NCBI GenBank assembly: GCA_018969165.1
Contig: JAGWYX010000307.1
Location: 1 to 5,706 of the forward strand
Direction of reading: 5' to 3'
Origin: Verrucomicrobiota bacterium
GTDB lineage: Bacteria; Verrucomicrobiota; Verrucomicrobiia; Limisphaerales; JAGWYX01
Length of the DNA stretch: 5,706 bases
The notes under the pieces are model-generated. The model did no database searches. It saw only the letters and a program-made list of their open reading frames with translations, and had not been told where the DNA came from. The stretch's first letter is position 1; each line of letters begins with the position of its first letter. Positions 1 to 5,595 of the stretch are shown piece after piece. Position numbers and translations under genes: made by a program.

Positions 1-96
1 CGCAGCGCGGATTCGGTGCGTTTGCTGCGCCTGGACGGGGGCTCCTTCTTTGAGACCTTGCGGCAGAAACTCCACTGGAGTGGCTCAAACGTGTGA
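1..96 (+). CDS. nadK: NAD kinase, C-terminal end (partial)
   Basis: The first frame is open from the window edge to a TGA at 94-96 and gives 31 residues ending in FFETLRQKLHWSGSNV. The pattern aromatic-F-x-T-L-x-x-K-L-x-W close to the C-terminus is what I recall for bacterial NAD kinases; the E. coli enzyme ends with a similar YFNTLSTKLGW-type tail. NAD kinase phosphorylates NAD to NADP with ATP (or polyphosphate) in the cytoplasm. The catalytic GGDG and NE/D motifs would lie upstream of the window and cannot be checked. The stop overlaps the GTG start of the following LacI-type gene by 4 bases (GTGA), which suggests one transcript and translational coupling. The family call rests on one short tail only. 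That the segment is coding is more secure than its name. Confidence 0.68.
   Translation, partial: RSADSVRLLRLDGGSFFETLRQKLHWSGSNV
77..80 (+). promoter_or_regulatory. Probable ribosome binding site (GGAG) for the LacI-family gene
   Basis: GGAG lies 12 bases before the GTG at 93, inside the last codons of the upstream gene. The spacing is somewhat long. It supports the GTG start at 93 together with the stop-start overlap; the other nearby GTG (91) is followed at once by TGA. Confidence 0.4.
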
Positions 97-1115
97 TCCG
101 CCTCAAAGACATCGCCGAACGCGCCGGGGTCTCGGTCATGACGGTCTCCAAGGTCCTGCGCGACGCCCCGGACATCTCACCCGCCACCAAGGCACGGGTC
201 CGTTCCCTGGCCCAGCAGATGGGCTACGTGCCCAACTCGATGGCCCAGAGTCTGCGCACCCGCACCACCAAGCTCCTGGGCCTGGTCGTCCCGGCCATGA
301 CCGACCCCACCATCGCCCGCGTCGTCATGGCCCTGGAGGAACGGGCCTGTGAACTGGGCTACGACCTGCTGCTGTCCCAGACCCTCCACCAGGCCGAGCG
401 CGAAGAGGCCTGCATCCGCCGCCTCCTGGCCCGGCGCATCGACGGCCTGTTCGTGACGCCAGTCTGGCGTTTGGAGGCCAAAGCGCCGATCTACGACGAG
501 TTGCGCCAACGCAACATCCCCACCGTCGTCCTGGGACACCTCCGCCCCTTTTGCCAGGGATTCGTCAATGTCGAAACTGACGACGTCCAGGCAAGCACGA
601 ACCTGACACGACACCTGCTGGGCTTGGGTCACCGGCGGATCGCTTACCTGGCCGGTCCCGCGGCCGCGCCGGCGGCCCAGGAACGCTTTGAAGGCTACCG
701 CCGCGCCTTGCAGGAGTCCGGGATCACCGTGGACGACCGCTTGGTCTTCAGCGCCGGCACCACCATCGAGGAGGGCGAGAAGGCGGCGCGGCAGATGATC
801 AATGAGTCCGCCCACGCCACGGCCGTCCAGGCCGTCAATGACCTGGTCGCCATCGGCGCGGCCAATGTCTTCGCCAGCCAGGGCATCTCCATCCCCACCG
901 CGCTGTCGCTGGTGGGTTTCGGCAACGTGATGACGAGTCAGTTCTTCCGCGTGCCGCTGACCACCGCCGGCCAACCCAAGTTCCGCCTCGGCGCCGCCGC
1001 CATGGAATCGATGCTGCGTGTCCTCCGGGGCGAGCACCCCGAAACCACCCGCTTATCGGCCGAACTGATCGTCCGTCAAAGCACCGCCGCGCCGCCGCCG
1101 GCCAAGAGTCCGTAG
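93..1115 (+). CDS. LacI/GalR-family transcriptional regulator
   Basis: A complete 340-residue protein, the usual length for the family. Residues 3-22 form the N-terminal helix-turn-helix (LKDIAERAGVS then MTVSKVLRD, the recognition helix). Residues 48-60 (NSMAQSLRTRTTK) match the hinge helix that enters the DNA minor groove, followed by LGLVVP, which opens the periplasmic-binding-protein-like effector domain (about 61-330). Other family landmarks are GHRRIAYLAGP (179-189), RFEGYRRAL (198-206), AVNDLVAIGA (247-256) and VPLTT (287-291). It should act as a dimeric cytoplasmic DNA-binding protein controlled by a small ligand, commonly a sugar. The segment usually reading GFDD or GYDD is GFGN here (275-278), so a ligand-contacting acidic position is lost. 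The start is GTG at 93, overlapping the NAD-kinase-like stop. The target genes and ligand cannot be read from this window; no carbohydrate-uptake gene is adjacent. Confidence 0.95.
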   Translation: MIRLKDIAERAGVSVMTVSKVLRDAPDISPATKARVRSLAQQMGYVPNSMAQSLRTRTTKLLGLVVPAMTDPTIARVVMALEERACELGYDLLLSQTLHQAEREEACIRRLLARRIDGLFVTPVWRLEAKAPIYDELRQRNIPTVVLGHLRPFCQGFVNVETDDVQASTNLTRHLLGLGHRRIAYLAGPAAAPAAQERFEGYRRALQESGITVDDRLVFSAGTTIEEGEKAARQMINESAHATAVQAVNDLVAIGAANVFASQGISIPTALSLVGFGNVMTSQFFRVPLTTAGQPKFRLGAAAMESMLRVLRGEHPETTRLSAELIVRQSTAAPPPAKSP

Positions 1116-1134
1116 CGCGGACCACGGTCCACGC
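1115..1134 (+). other. Imperfect dyad at the 3' end of the LacI-family gene
   Basis: The last base of the TAG stop begins a dyad made of GCG, C, GGACC, AC, GGTCC, A, CGC. The core arms GGACC (1119-1123) and GGTCC (1126-1130) are perfect, but the 2-base centre is too tight for a normal RNA loop without opening a pair. There is no T-run after it, so it is a poor intrinsic terminator. It could be a protein-binding dyad or part of an mRNA 3' stem. Confidence 0.35.
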
Positions 1135-1164
1135 TCGAGTCAGTTTTGTCAGCGGCACCTCTCT

Positions 1165-1179
1165 CGGACCCGCTGTCCG
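1165..1179 (+). other. Short hairpin in the convergent intergenic region
   Basis: CGGAC (1165-1169), loop CCGCT, GTCCG (1175-1179) is a perfect 5-bp stem between the two convergent genes. There is no following T-tract on either strand. It may add to 3'-end structure for either transcript. Confidence 0.3.
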
Positions 1180-1181
1180 TA

Positions 1182-1252
1182 GGAGCGCCGGCCAGCGGCA
1201 CGGCGCGGTGATCGAGCCGCAAGGAATGCACCGAATCGGAGGCCGGCGCTCC
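1182..1252. repeat. Long inverted repeat between convergent genes; possible bidirectional 3'-end structure
   Basis: GGAGCGCCGGCC (1182-1193) and GGCCGGCGCTCC (1241-1252) are perfect 12-bp inverted arms around a 47-base interior. The interior has a weaker GCGGC (1195-1199) / GCCGC (1216-1220) stem. Outside the arms, GTAG (1179-1182) is mirrored by CTAC (1257-1260), and the latter contains the aconitase stop codon. No T-run follows on either strand, so classic intrinsic termination is doubtful. The GGAGCGC...GCGCTCC ends are shared with the 111-bp element found elsewhere in the window, so this may be a second kind of intergenic palindromic repeat. Its location between two facing gene ends suits a transcript-end barrier. 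Confidence 0.6.
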
Positions 1253-1256
1253 GCAC

Positions 1257-3983
1257 CTACCCCACCAACTGCCGCAACACGTATGGCAGAATCCCGCCGT
1301 GCCGGTAGTAGTCGATTTCGACCGGCGTGTCGATGCGGCAGCGCACGGCAACGTCCTCGACCTGGCCGTTGGCCCGTGTGATCCGCAGCGTCAGGTCGCG
1401 CTGCGGTTCGAGCTGCGCGTCGAGTCCAACGACGTCGTAGGTCTCCGTACCGTCCAATTTCAGCGTCTGCGCCGAAGCCCCATCCTTGAACTGGAGCGGC
1501 AGCACGCCCATGCCCACCAGGTTGGATCGATGAATGCGCTCGAAGCTCTGCGCCACCACCGCCCGCACCCCGAGCAAAGCGGTGCCCTTGGCTGCCCAAT
1601 CGCGGCTCGAACCGGTGCCATACTCCTGCCCGGCGATCACCATCAACGGGGTGCCCGCCGCGGCATAGTTCATCGCCGCCTCGTAAATACTCTGTTGCTG
1701 GCCGCCCGGCTGGAATTTCGTCACGCCGCCCTCGACCCCGGGGACCATCAGGTTCTTGATTCGGACGTTGGCGAACGTGCCGCGCGTCATGACCCGGTCA
1801 TTGCCGCGCCGGGATCCGTAGCTGTTGAAATCCACGAAATTCACGCCGTGCTCGAGCAGGTAGTGGCCCGCCGGCGAAGACTTCTTGATCGCGCCGGCCG
1901 GCGAGATGTGGTCGGTCGTCACGCTGTCGCCCAAAATGGCCAGCGCGCGTGCCCCGCGCACCTCGCCGATCTCCCCTGGCTGCAGGTTGAATCGCAGGAA
2001 GAACGGGGGCTCCTGGATATAGGTGCTGGCCGTGTCCCAGCGGTACACCTCGCCGCCGCTGGCCGGGATTTCGTTCCACATCGGATTCTGTTTGGCGAAA
2101 TCCCGGTATAACTTCCGAAACACCTCCGGCTTGAGCGCGGCCTGCAGCGCGTCGCGGACCTCGGCCTGGCTGGGCCACAGGTCGGCCAGGTAAACCGGTT
2201 CACCGTCCCGTCCCCTCCCCAGGGGTTCACAACTCAGGTCGATATCCACCCGGCCGGCCAGGGCGAATGCGACCACCAGCGGGGGTGACATGAGGAAGTT
2301 GGCCTTGATGTTCTGGTGGATCCGGGCCTCGAAATTGCGGTTGCCCGAGAGGACCGCGGCGGCGACGAAATCGTGCTTGACCACCGCCTCCTCGATCGCG
2401 CTGTCCAGCGGCCCCGAATTGCCGATGCAGGTGGTGCACCCGTAGCCAACGAGGTTGAACCGGAGCTTGTTCAGGTAGGGTTGCAGGCCGGTCTGCTTCA
2501 GGTAATCGCTCACCACCCGCGAGCCCGGGGCCAGCGAGGCCTTGACTGCGGGATTGACCTTGAGGCCCTTTTCCACCGCCTTTTTGGCCAGCAGACCCGC
2601 GGCGAGCATGACGCTCGGGTTCGACGTGTTCGTGCAACTGGTGATGGCCGCGATCAGCACCGAGCCGTTGCCCACCCTGGCCTTGCGCCGGGCGGTCGTT
2701 TCCAGCCGCACCGACCGCGCGAATTCCGGGCGGGTCTTGCCGAAGCCGTTCTCGGTGATCGGCCGCTGGAACCCCTGGAAAAACTGCCGCTTCAAATTTC
2801 CCAGCTCGATCCGGTCCTGCGGCCGCTTGGGCCCGGCCACGCTCGGCGCGATCGCGCCCAGGTCCAGCTCCAGCTCCACCGAGTAATCGAGCTGGCCTTT
2901 CTGCGGCATGCCAAACAGGCCCTGGGCGCGATAATAACTCTCGTAAAGCCGGCAGTGCTCGTCGCTGCGTCCAGTCAGGCGCAGATAATTGACGCACTCC
3001 TCGTCGATCGGGAAAAAGCCCATGGTCGCGCCGTACTCGGGGGCCATGTTGCCGATGGTCGCCCGATCCACAACCGGCAGCGCCGCCGCGCCCGGCCCGT
3101 AAAACTCGACGAACTTGCCGACCACCTTCGCCTTGCGCAACAGGTGCGTGACGGTCAGCGCCAGGTCCGTCGCCGTCACCCCGTCGCGCAGCGCCCCGGT
3201 CAGGTGCACCCCGACCACGTCGGGGGTCAGGAAATAGACCGGCTGGCCGAGCATGCCGGCCTCGGCCTCGATCCCGCCCACGCCCCAGCCGACAATCCCC
3301 AGCCCGTTGATCATCGTCGTGTGCGAGTCCGTGCCGACGAGGGTATCGGGGTAAAAGAGCGGCGCGGAGCCTGGCGCCGGTGCTGAGGGGGCGCTGAGCA
3401 CCCCCTTGGCCAGGTATTCGAGGTTGACCTGGTGCACAATGCCGATGCCCGGCGGCACCACCTTGAACGTCTCGAAGGCCTGCATGCCCCACTTGAGAAA
3501 CTGGTAACGCTCGCGGTTGCGCTGGAACTCCAGCTCCAGGTTCCGGCGATAGGCCCCGGCATTGCCGGCCTCATCGACCTGCACCGAGTGATCCACCACC
3601 AAATCCACCGGCACCAACGGCTCGATCAGCTTGGGATTCCGGCCCAGCCGCTCGACCGCCGATCGCATCGCCGCCAAATCCACCAGCAACGGCACGCCGG
3701 TGAAATCCTGCAGCACTATCCGCGCGACCACCAGGGGGATCTCCGCCGTCCGCTCGCCCCGCGGCTGCCAGGCCGCCAACTCGCGGATGTTCTGCTCGGT
3801 GACTTTCTTCCCGTCGCAATTGCGCAGGACCGCCTCCAGCACCAGGCGGATCGACACGGGCAATCGCGAGATGGCTCCCAGCCCGGCCTGCTCGAGTGCC
3901 GGGAGGCAGTAGAACATCCCGAATCCTCCGTTGCCCGTGTCAAAAGTCTGCCGCGAATTGAATAAATTATGCCGTTGATTCAT
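1257..3983 (-). CDS. acnA: Aconitate hydratase, AcnA/IRP1 type
   Basis: A complete 908-residue protein, close to the roughly 890-900 of AcnA-type enzymes. It interconverts citrate and isocitrate through cis-aconitate in the TCA cycle, in the cytoplasm. The [4Fe-4S] ligands are Cys450 (SCTNTSNPS) and Cys516 and Cys519 (GCTTCIGNSGPL). Other active-site motifs are DHSVQVD (131-137), GTDSHT (217-222), GDSVTTDHISPAG (685-697) and QEYGTGSSRDWAAKG (786-800). The N-terminal part holds the cluster-binding domains and the C-terminal part the swivel domain. The N-terminal RQTFDTG (11-17) and RNCDGK (54-59) match the usual AcnA start, supporting ATG at 3983. No clear Shine-Dalgarno precedes it; a GC-rich hairpin ends 10 bases upstream. 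Residues 197-209 are an Ala/Pro/Ser-rich surface insertion just before the conserved YPDTLVGTDSHT. All key residues seen are intact. Apo-aconitases of this class can bind RNA; whether this one does is unknown. Confidence 0.98.
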   Translation of the reverse strand: MNQRHNLFNSRQTFDTGNGGFGMFYCLPALEQAGLGAISRLPVSIRLVLEAVLRNCDGKKVTEQNIRELAAWQPRGERTAEIPLVVARIVLQDFTGVPLLVDLAAMRSAVERLGRNPKLIEPLVPVDLVVDHSVQVDEAGNAGAYRRNLELEFQRNRERYQFLKWGMQAFETFKVVPPGIGIVHQVNLEYLAKGVLSAPSAPAPGSAPLFYPDTLVGTDSHTTMINGLGIVGWGVGGIEAEAGMLGQPVYFLTPDVVGVHLTGALRDGVTATDLALTVTHLLRKAKVVGKFVEFYGPGAAALPVVDRATIGNMAPEYGATMGFFPIDEECVNYLRLTGRSDEHCRLYESYYRAQGLFGMPQKGQLDYSVELELDLGAIAPSVAGPKRPQDRIELGNLKRQFFQGFQRPITENGFGKTRPEFARSVRLETTARRKARVGNGSVLIAAITSCTNTSNPSVMLAAGLLAKKAVEKGLKVNPAVKASLAPGSRVVSDYLKQTGLQPYLNKLRFNLVGYGCTTCIGNSGPLDSAIEEAVVKHDFVAAAVLSGNRNFEARIHQNIKANFLMSPPLVVAFALAGRVDIDLSCEPLGRGRDGEPVYLADLWPSQAEVRDALQAALKPEVFRKLYRDFAKQNPMWNEIPASGGEVYRWDTASTYIQEPPFFLRFNLQPGEIGEVRGARALAILGDSVTTDHISPAGAIKKSSPAGHYLLEHGVNFVDFNSYGSRRGNDRVMTRGTFANVRIKNLMVPGVEGGVTKFQPGGQQQSIYEAAMNYAAAGTPLMVIAGQEYGTGSSRDWAAKGTALLGVRAVVAQSFERIHRSNLVGMGVLPLQFKDGASAQTLKLDGTETYDVVGLDAQLEPQRDLTLRITRANGQVEDVAVRCRIDTPVEIDYYRHGGILPYVLRQLVG

Positions 3984-3993
3984 AAGAAAACTT

Positions 3994-4012
3994 GGCCGGC
4001 ACGCGGCCGGCC
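3994..4012 (-). promoter_or_regulatory. GC-rich leader hairpin just before the aconitase start
   Basis: On the minus strand GGCCGGC, loop CGCGT, GCCGGCC forms a perfect 7-bp stem ending 10 bases before the ATG. It is followed by AAGTTTTCTT, so the whole resembles a weak intrinsic terminator or attenuator located in the leader. It also occupies the place where a ribosome binding site would be expected. The hairpin is read directly; a regulatory role is inference. The loop is not the CAGUG-type loop of animal iron-responsive elements. Confidence 0.45.
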
Positions 4013-4021
4013 GATCAGGGG

Positions 4022-4050
4022 AAAATGAAGCCTGCCCAGCGACGTGTCAA
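4022..4050 (-). promoter_or_regulatory. Candidate sigma70-type promoter for aconitase
   Basis: On the minus strand a consensus TTGACA (4050-4045) is followed after exactly 17 bases by CATTTT (4027-4022), which is a poor -10 (3 of 6). The predicted transcript would begin near 4015 and have a leader of about 30 bases containing the GC hairpin. A 7-base direct repeat, read on the plus strand as AGCGACG at 4038-4044 and 4050-4056 (12-base period), straddles the -35. Confidence 0.4.
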
Positions 4051-4057
4051 GCGACGC

Positions 4058-4065
4058 CGCGACGC
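4058..4065. repeat. Left target-site duplication of repeat copy A
   Basis: CGCGACGC abuts the first base of the 111-bp element, and the same 8 bases abut its other end at 4177-4184. This is the signature of insertion with an 8-bp staggered cut. The flank is compositionally simple (GCGACGC also occurs at 4051-4057), so chance similarity is not fully excluded. Confidence 0.6.
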
Positions 4066-4176
4066 GGCGGTGTCCGAATTTGCGGTTGGAGCGCGAGTCT
4101 GTGACTCGCAGCAGCTTGATTTTGAAGCTGCCGTGCTGCGGCTCATAGAGCCGCGCTCCGAAATTAGGACACTGCC
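4066..4176 (+). mobile_element. 111-bp MITE-like palindromic repeat, copy A
   Basis: The reverse complement of this segment recurs at 5596-5706 with 109 of 111 identities. The ends are imperfect 16-bp terminal inverted repeats (4066-4081 and 4161-4176, 14 of 16 matching, outer sequence GGC-R-GTGTCC). The interior has three consecutive perfect 7-bp hairpins: 4093-4109 (loop TGT), 4111-4131 (7-base loop) and 4138-4154 (loop ATA). They are enclosed by GGAGC (4088-4092) with GCTCC (4155-4159), giving a cloverleaf-like fold. Identical 8-bp sequences flank it. It has no coding capacity, so it would move only with a transposase supplied elsewhere. The 8-bp duplication is known for several IS families (for example IS66, ISL3 and IS1595); I cannot assign one. 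It lies between the esterase 3' end and the aconitase promoter. Confidence 0.85.
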
Positions 4177-4184
4177 CGCGACGC
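4177..4184. repeat. Right target-site duplication of repeat copy A
   Basis: CGCGACGC directly follows the element and is identical to the 8 bases directly before it at 4058-4065. Confidence 0.6.
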
Positions 4185-4210
4185 GCGCCTGACCGCGTGC
4201 GACGTTGACC

Positions 4211-4226
4211 CGGGGCTTCGACCCCG
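4211..4226 (-). other. Hairpin downstream of the esterase gene
   Basis: On the minus strand CGGGGT, CGAA, GCCCCG can form a 6-bp stem with a closing U-G pair, beginning 61 bases after the esterase stop. There is no T-run, so at best it is a weak or Rho-assisted 3' structure. The rest of 4185-4287 holds a 9-base direct repeat GACCGGGCC (4239-4247 and 4279-4287, 40 bases apart) and no recognisable gene. Confidence 0.35.
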
Positions 4227-4287
4227 CCCCTCGCTCCAGACCGGGCCGCGCCGGCAATCGGCCAAATGTCCGCACCCCGACCGGGCC

Positions 4288-5532
4288 TTACCGAAACAAC
4301 TGCGGCGCGAACTCGTTGAGGTAATTGCGCCAGTTGATCCACGTGTGCGCCCCCGGCGACTCGTGGAAGACCGGGTCGAAGCCGTGCCGCCGAAGCAGCT
4401 CGACCGTGGACCGCGTGGTATTGAGCAGAAAATCGTCCTTGCCGGTGCTGAACCAGATTAGCTTCAGACCGTGCTTCCATTGGGCGTTGTCGAGCGCGGC
4501 CTGGTGCTGCTCCTCCCAGGTCGGACCGCCGCCCGCGGCCCCCGGCCCGCGGCCGCCGCCAAACGCGCCGATCAATCCCGAACTGAATACGCCCACGTAG
4601 GCAAATCGGTCCAGGTGCGGAAGCGCGACGTTCAGGCTCTGGCTCCCGCCCATCGAAAGCCCCGCGATGGCGCGATCCGCCCGGTCTGTCCGCACCCGGT
4701 AATGCTGCTCGACGTAAGGCACGATGTCGGTCAGGAAATCCTGCGCAAATTCGTCCACCGGCGGCCGTCCCGCGCCGCCCGCCTCTCGCCCGCCGCCCCG
4801 CAGTCCGAATCCGAACGGCCGGGTGTGTCCCGCCGGCATCACCACCACCATCGGCTTGGCTTTCCCGGCCGCAATCAGGTTGTCCAGGATGAACCCCGCC
4901 CGGCCCACCGACGTCCACGAATCATCGCAATCCCCCGCGCCATGCAGCAGGTAAAAGACCGGGAACCTGCCGCGTCCCGACTCGTAGCCGGGCGGCGTGT
5001 AGATGTGCATGCGACGGAACCGTCGCAACGCGGTCGAGTAGTACGTCACCGCTGCCACCGCGCCGTGCGGCACGTCGAGCGTGTCCATGAAGGCCGCGCC
5101 GGGGACATAGACCAGGCTCCAGACATTGTTGTTCGACTCACTCACGGCCGGGCTGCGCGGATCCACCACCGCCAGGCCGTCCACGATGAAATTGTAACGG
5201 TAAGCCCCCGGATCGATCGGACCGAGCGTCACCTCCCAGACCCCGTTGGTCCCTTTGCTCATCTCGGCGCCCCGGCCGTTGCCGGGAATATCGCCCCCGG
5301 CCAGCCGCACGTTCTCCGCACGCGGCGCCAGGACGCGGAACGTGACCCGCCGATCCGAATGCACCTCGGGCGAGATCACCAACGGCCCCTGCGACCCGCG
5401 GCGTGGACCGGGGCGTGGACCGGGTGGTGCCGGCGCGGGCGCAGCCGGTTGCGCCCAGGTTGAAGCGGTGAGTATCCAAGCCGCGACCAGGGCGGTGCCG
5501 ATATTTCGAAGATGACCATCTTTGCGGTTCAT
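4288..5532 (-). CDS. Secreted esterase, enterochelin-esterase-like (Fes/CE1-type alpha/beta hydrolase)
   Basis: A complete 414-residue protein. Residues 1-27 look like a signal peptide: charged MNRKDGHLR, hydrophobic IGTALVAAWILTAS, likely cleavage TWA|Q. A Pro/Ala linker (29-45) leads to an N-terminal beta-sandwich of the E-set/CBM48-like type (about 48-145, with VTFRVLAPRAENVRLAG and GAYRYNFIVDG). The putative-esterase alpha/beta hydrolase domain (about 155-412) has LLHGAGD (195-201), nucleophile Ser293 in GLSMGG, probable acid Asp366 or Asp367 (GKDDF) and His396 in PGAHTW. In this family the E-set plus esterase architecture is common in enzymes that remove acetyl or feruloyl groups from xylan; siderophore esters are another possibility. 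Action in the periplasm or outside the cell is inferred from the signal peptide. Two Gly-rich stretches (241-257, 321-337) are probable flexible loops. The ATG at 5532 is supported by the signal peptide, though no clear Shine-Dalgarno is seen. Confidence 0.92.
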   Translation of the reverse strand: MNRKDGHLRNIGTALVAAWILTASTWAQPAAPAPAPPGPRPGPRRGSQGPLVISPEVHSDRRVTFRVLAPRAENVRLAGGDIPGNGRGAEMSKGTNGVWEVTLGPIDPGAYRYNFIVDGLAVVDPRSPAVSESNNNVWSLVYVPGAAFMDTLDVPHGAVAAVTYYSTALRRFRRMHIYTPPGYESGRGRFPVFYLLHGAGDCDDSWTSVGRAGFILDNLIAAGKAKPMVVVMPAGHTRPFGFGLRGGGREAGGAGRPPVDEFAQDFLTDIVPYVEQHYRVRTDRADRAIAGLSMGGSQSLNVALPHLDRFAYVGVFSSGLIGAFGGGRGPGAAGGGPTWEEQHQAALDNAQWKHGLKLIWFSTGKDDFLLNTTRSTVELLRRHGFDPVFHESPGAHTWINWRNYLNEFAPQLFR

Positions 5533-5560
5533 AGGATTTGCAGAATCAATGGAATCCTCG

Positions 5561-5589
5561 AATCTTGAAACTTGCGCTAATCAAGTCAA
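5561..5589 (-). promoter_or_regulatory. Candidate sigma70-type promoter for the esterase
   Basis: On the minus strand TTGACT (5589-5584; 5 of 6 to consensus) is followed after 17 bases by AAGATT (5566-5561; 3 of 6). The -35 begins only 6 bases from the end of repeat copy B, and the surrounding 60 bases are richer in A and T than the genes. The weak -10 leaves this uncertain. Confidence 0.35.
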
Positions 5590-5590
5590 G
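5564..5590. promoter_or_regulatory. Imperfect dyad overlapping the esterase promoter; possible operator
   Basis: On the plus strand CTTGAAACTTG (5564-5574) and CAAGTCAAG (5582-5590) are inverted arms with a two-base length difference, separated by CGCTAAT. The dyad covers the candidate -35, the spacer and part of the -10, a suitable place for a repressor. The binding protein is unknown; I see no firm match to a LacI-family operator with a central CG. Confidence 0.3.
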
Positions 5591-5595
5591 TTTTT

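Noticed and set aside
177..1037. Long open frame on the minus strand opposite the LacI-family gene
   Set aside because: It is antisense to a clear full-length family member, is rich in low-complexity Gly/Ala/Gln/Arg, and shows no motif; high GC content readily opens such frames.
2227..3492. Long minus-strand frame, and a plus-strand frame at 2316-3386, within the aconitase gene
   Set aside because: Both overlap the aconitase coding frame entirely and have Arg/Gly/His-rich composition with no recognisable domain; they are frame shadows.
3994..4012. Iron-responsive element for an IRP1-like aconitase
   Set aside because: The loop is CGCGT in a 7-bp stem, without the CAGUGN hexaloop or the bulged C.
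4066..4176. Intrinsic terminator or CRISPR-type repeat
   Set aside because: The hairpins are not followed by a T-run, and there are only two copies in opposite orientation with no regular spacing, so neither class fits.
4211..4238. tRNA T-arm and 3'-end look-alike (CGGGG, TTCGA, CCCCG then CTCCA)
   Set aside because: The loop spacing is wrong for a T-loop, and no acceptor partner, D-arm or anticodon arm is found upstream.
4471..5463. Long plus-strand frame opposite the esterase, and a minus-strand frame at 3980-4918
   Set aside because: Composition is Arg/Pro/His-rich and both run over the esterase or the non-coding repeat without any motif; the esterase frame has a signal peptide and catalytic triad.
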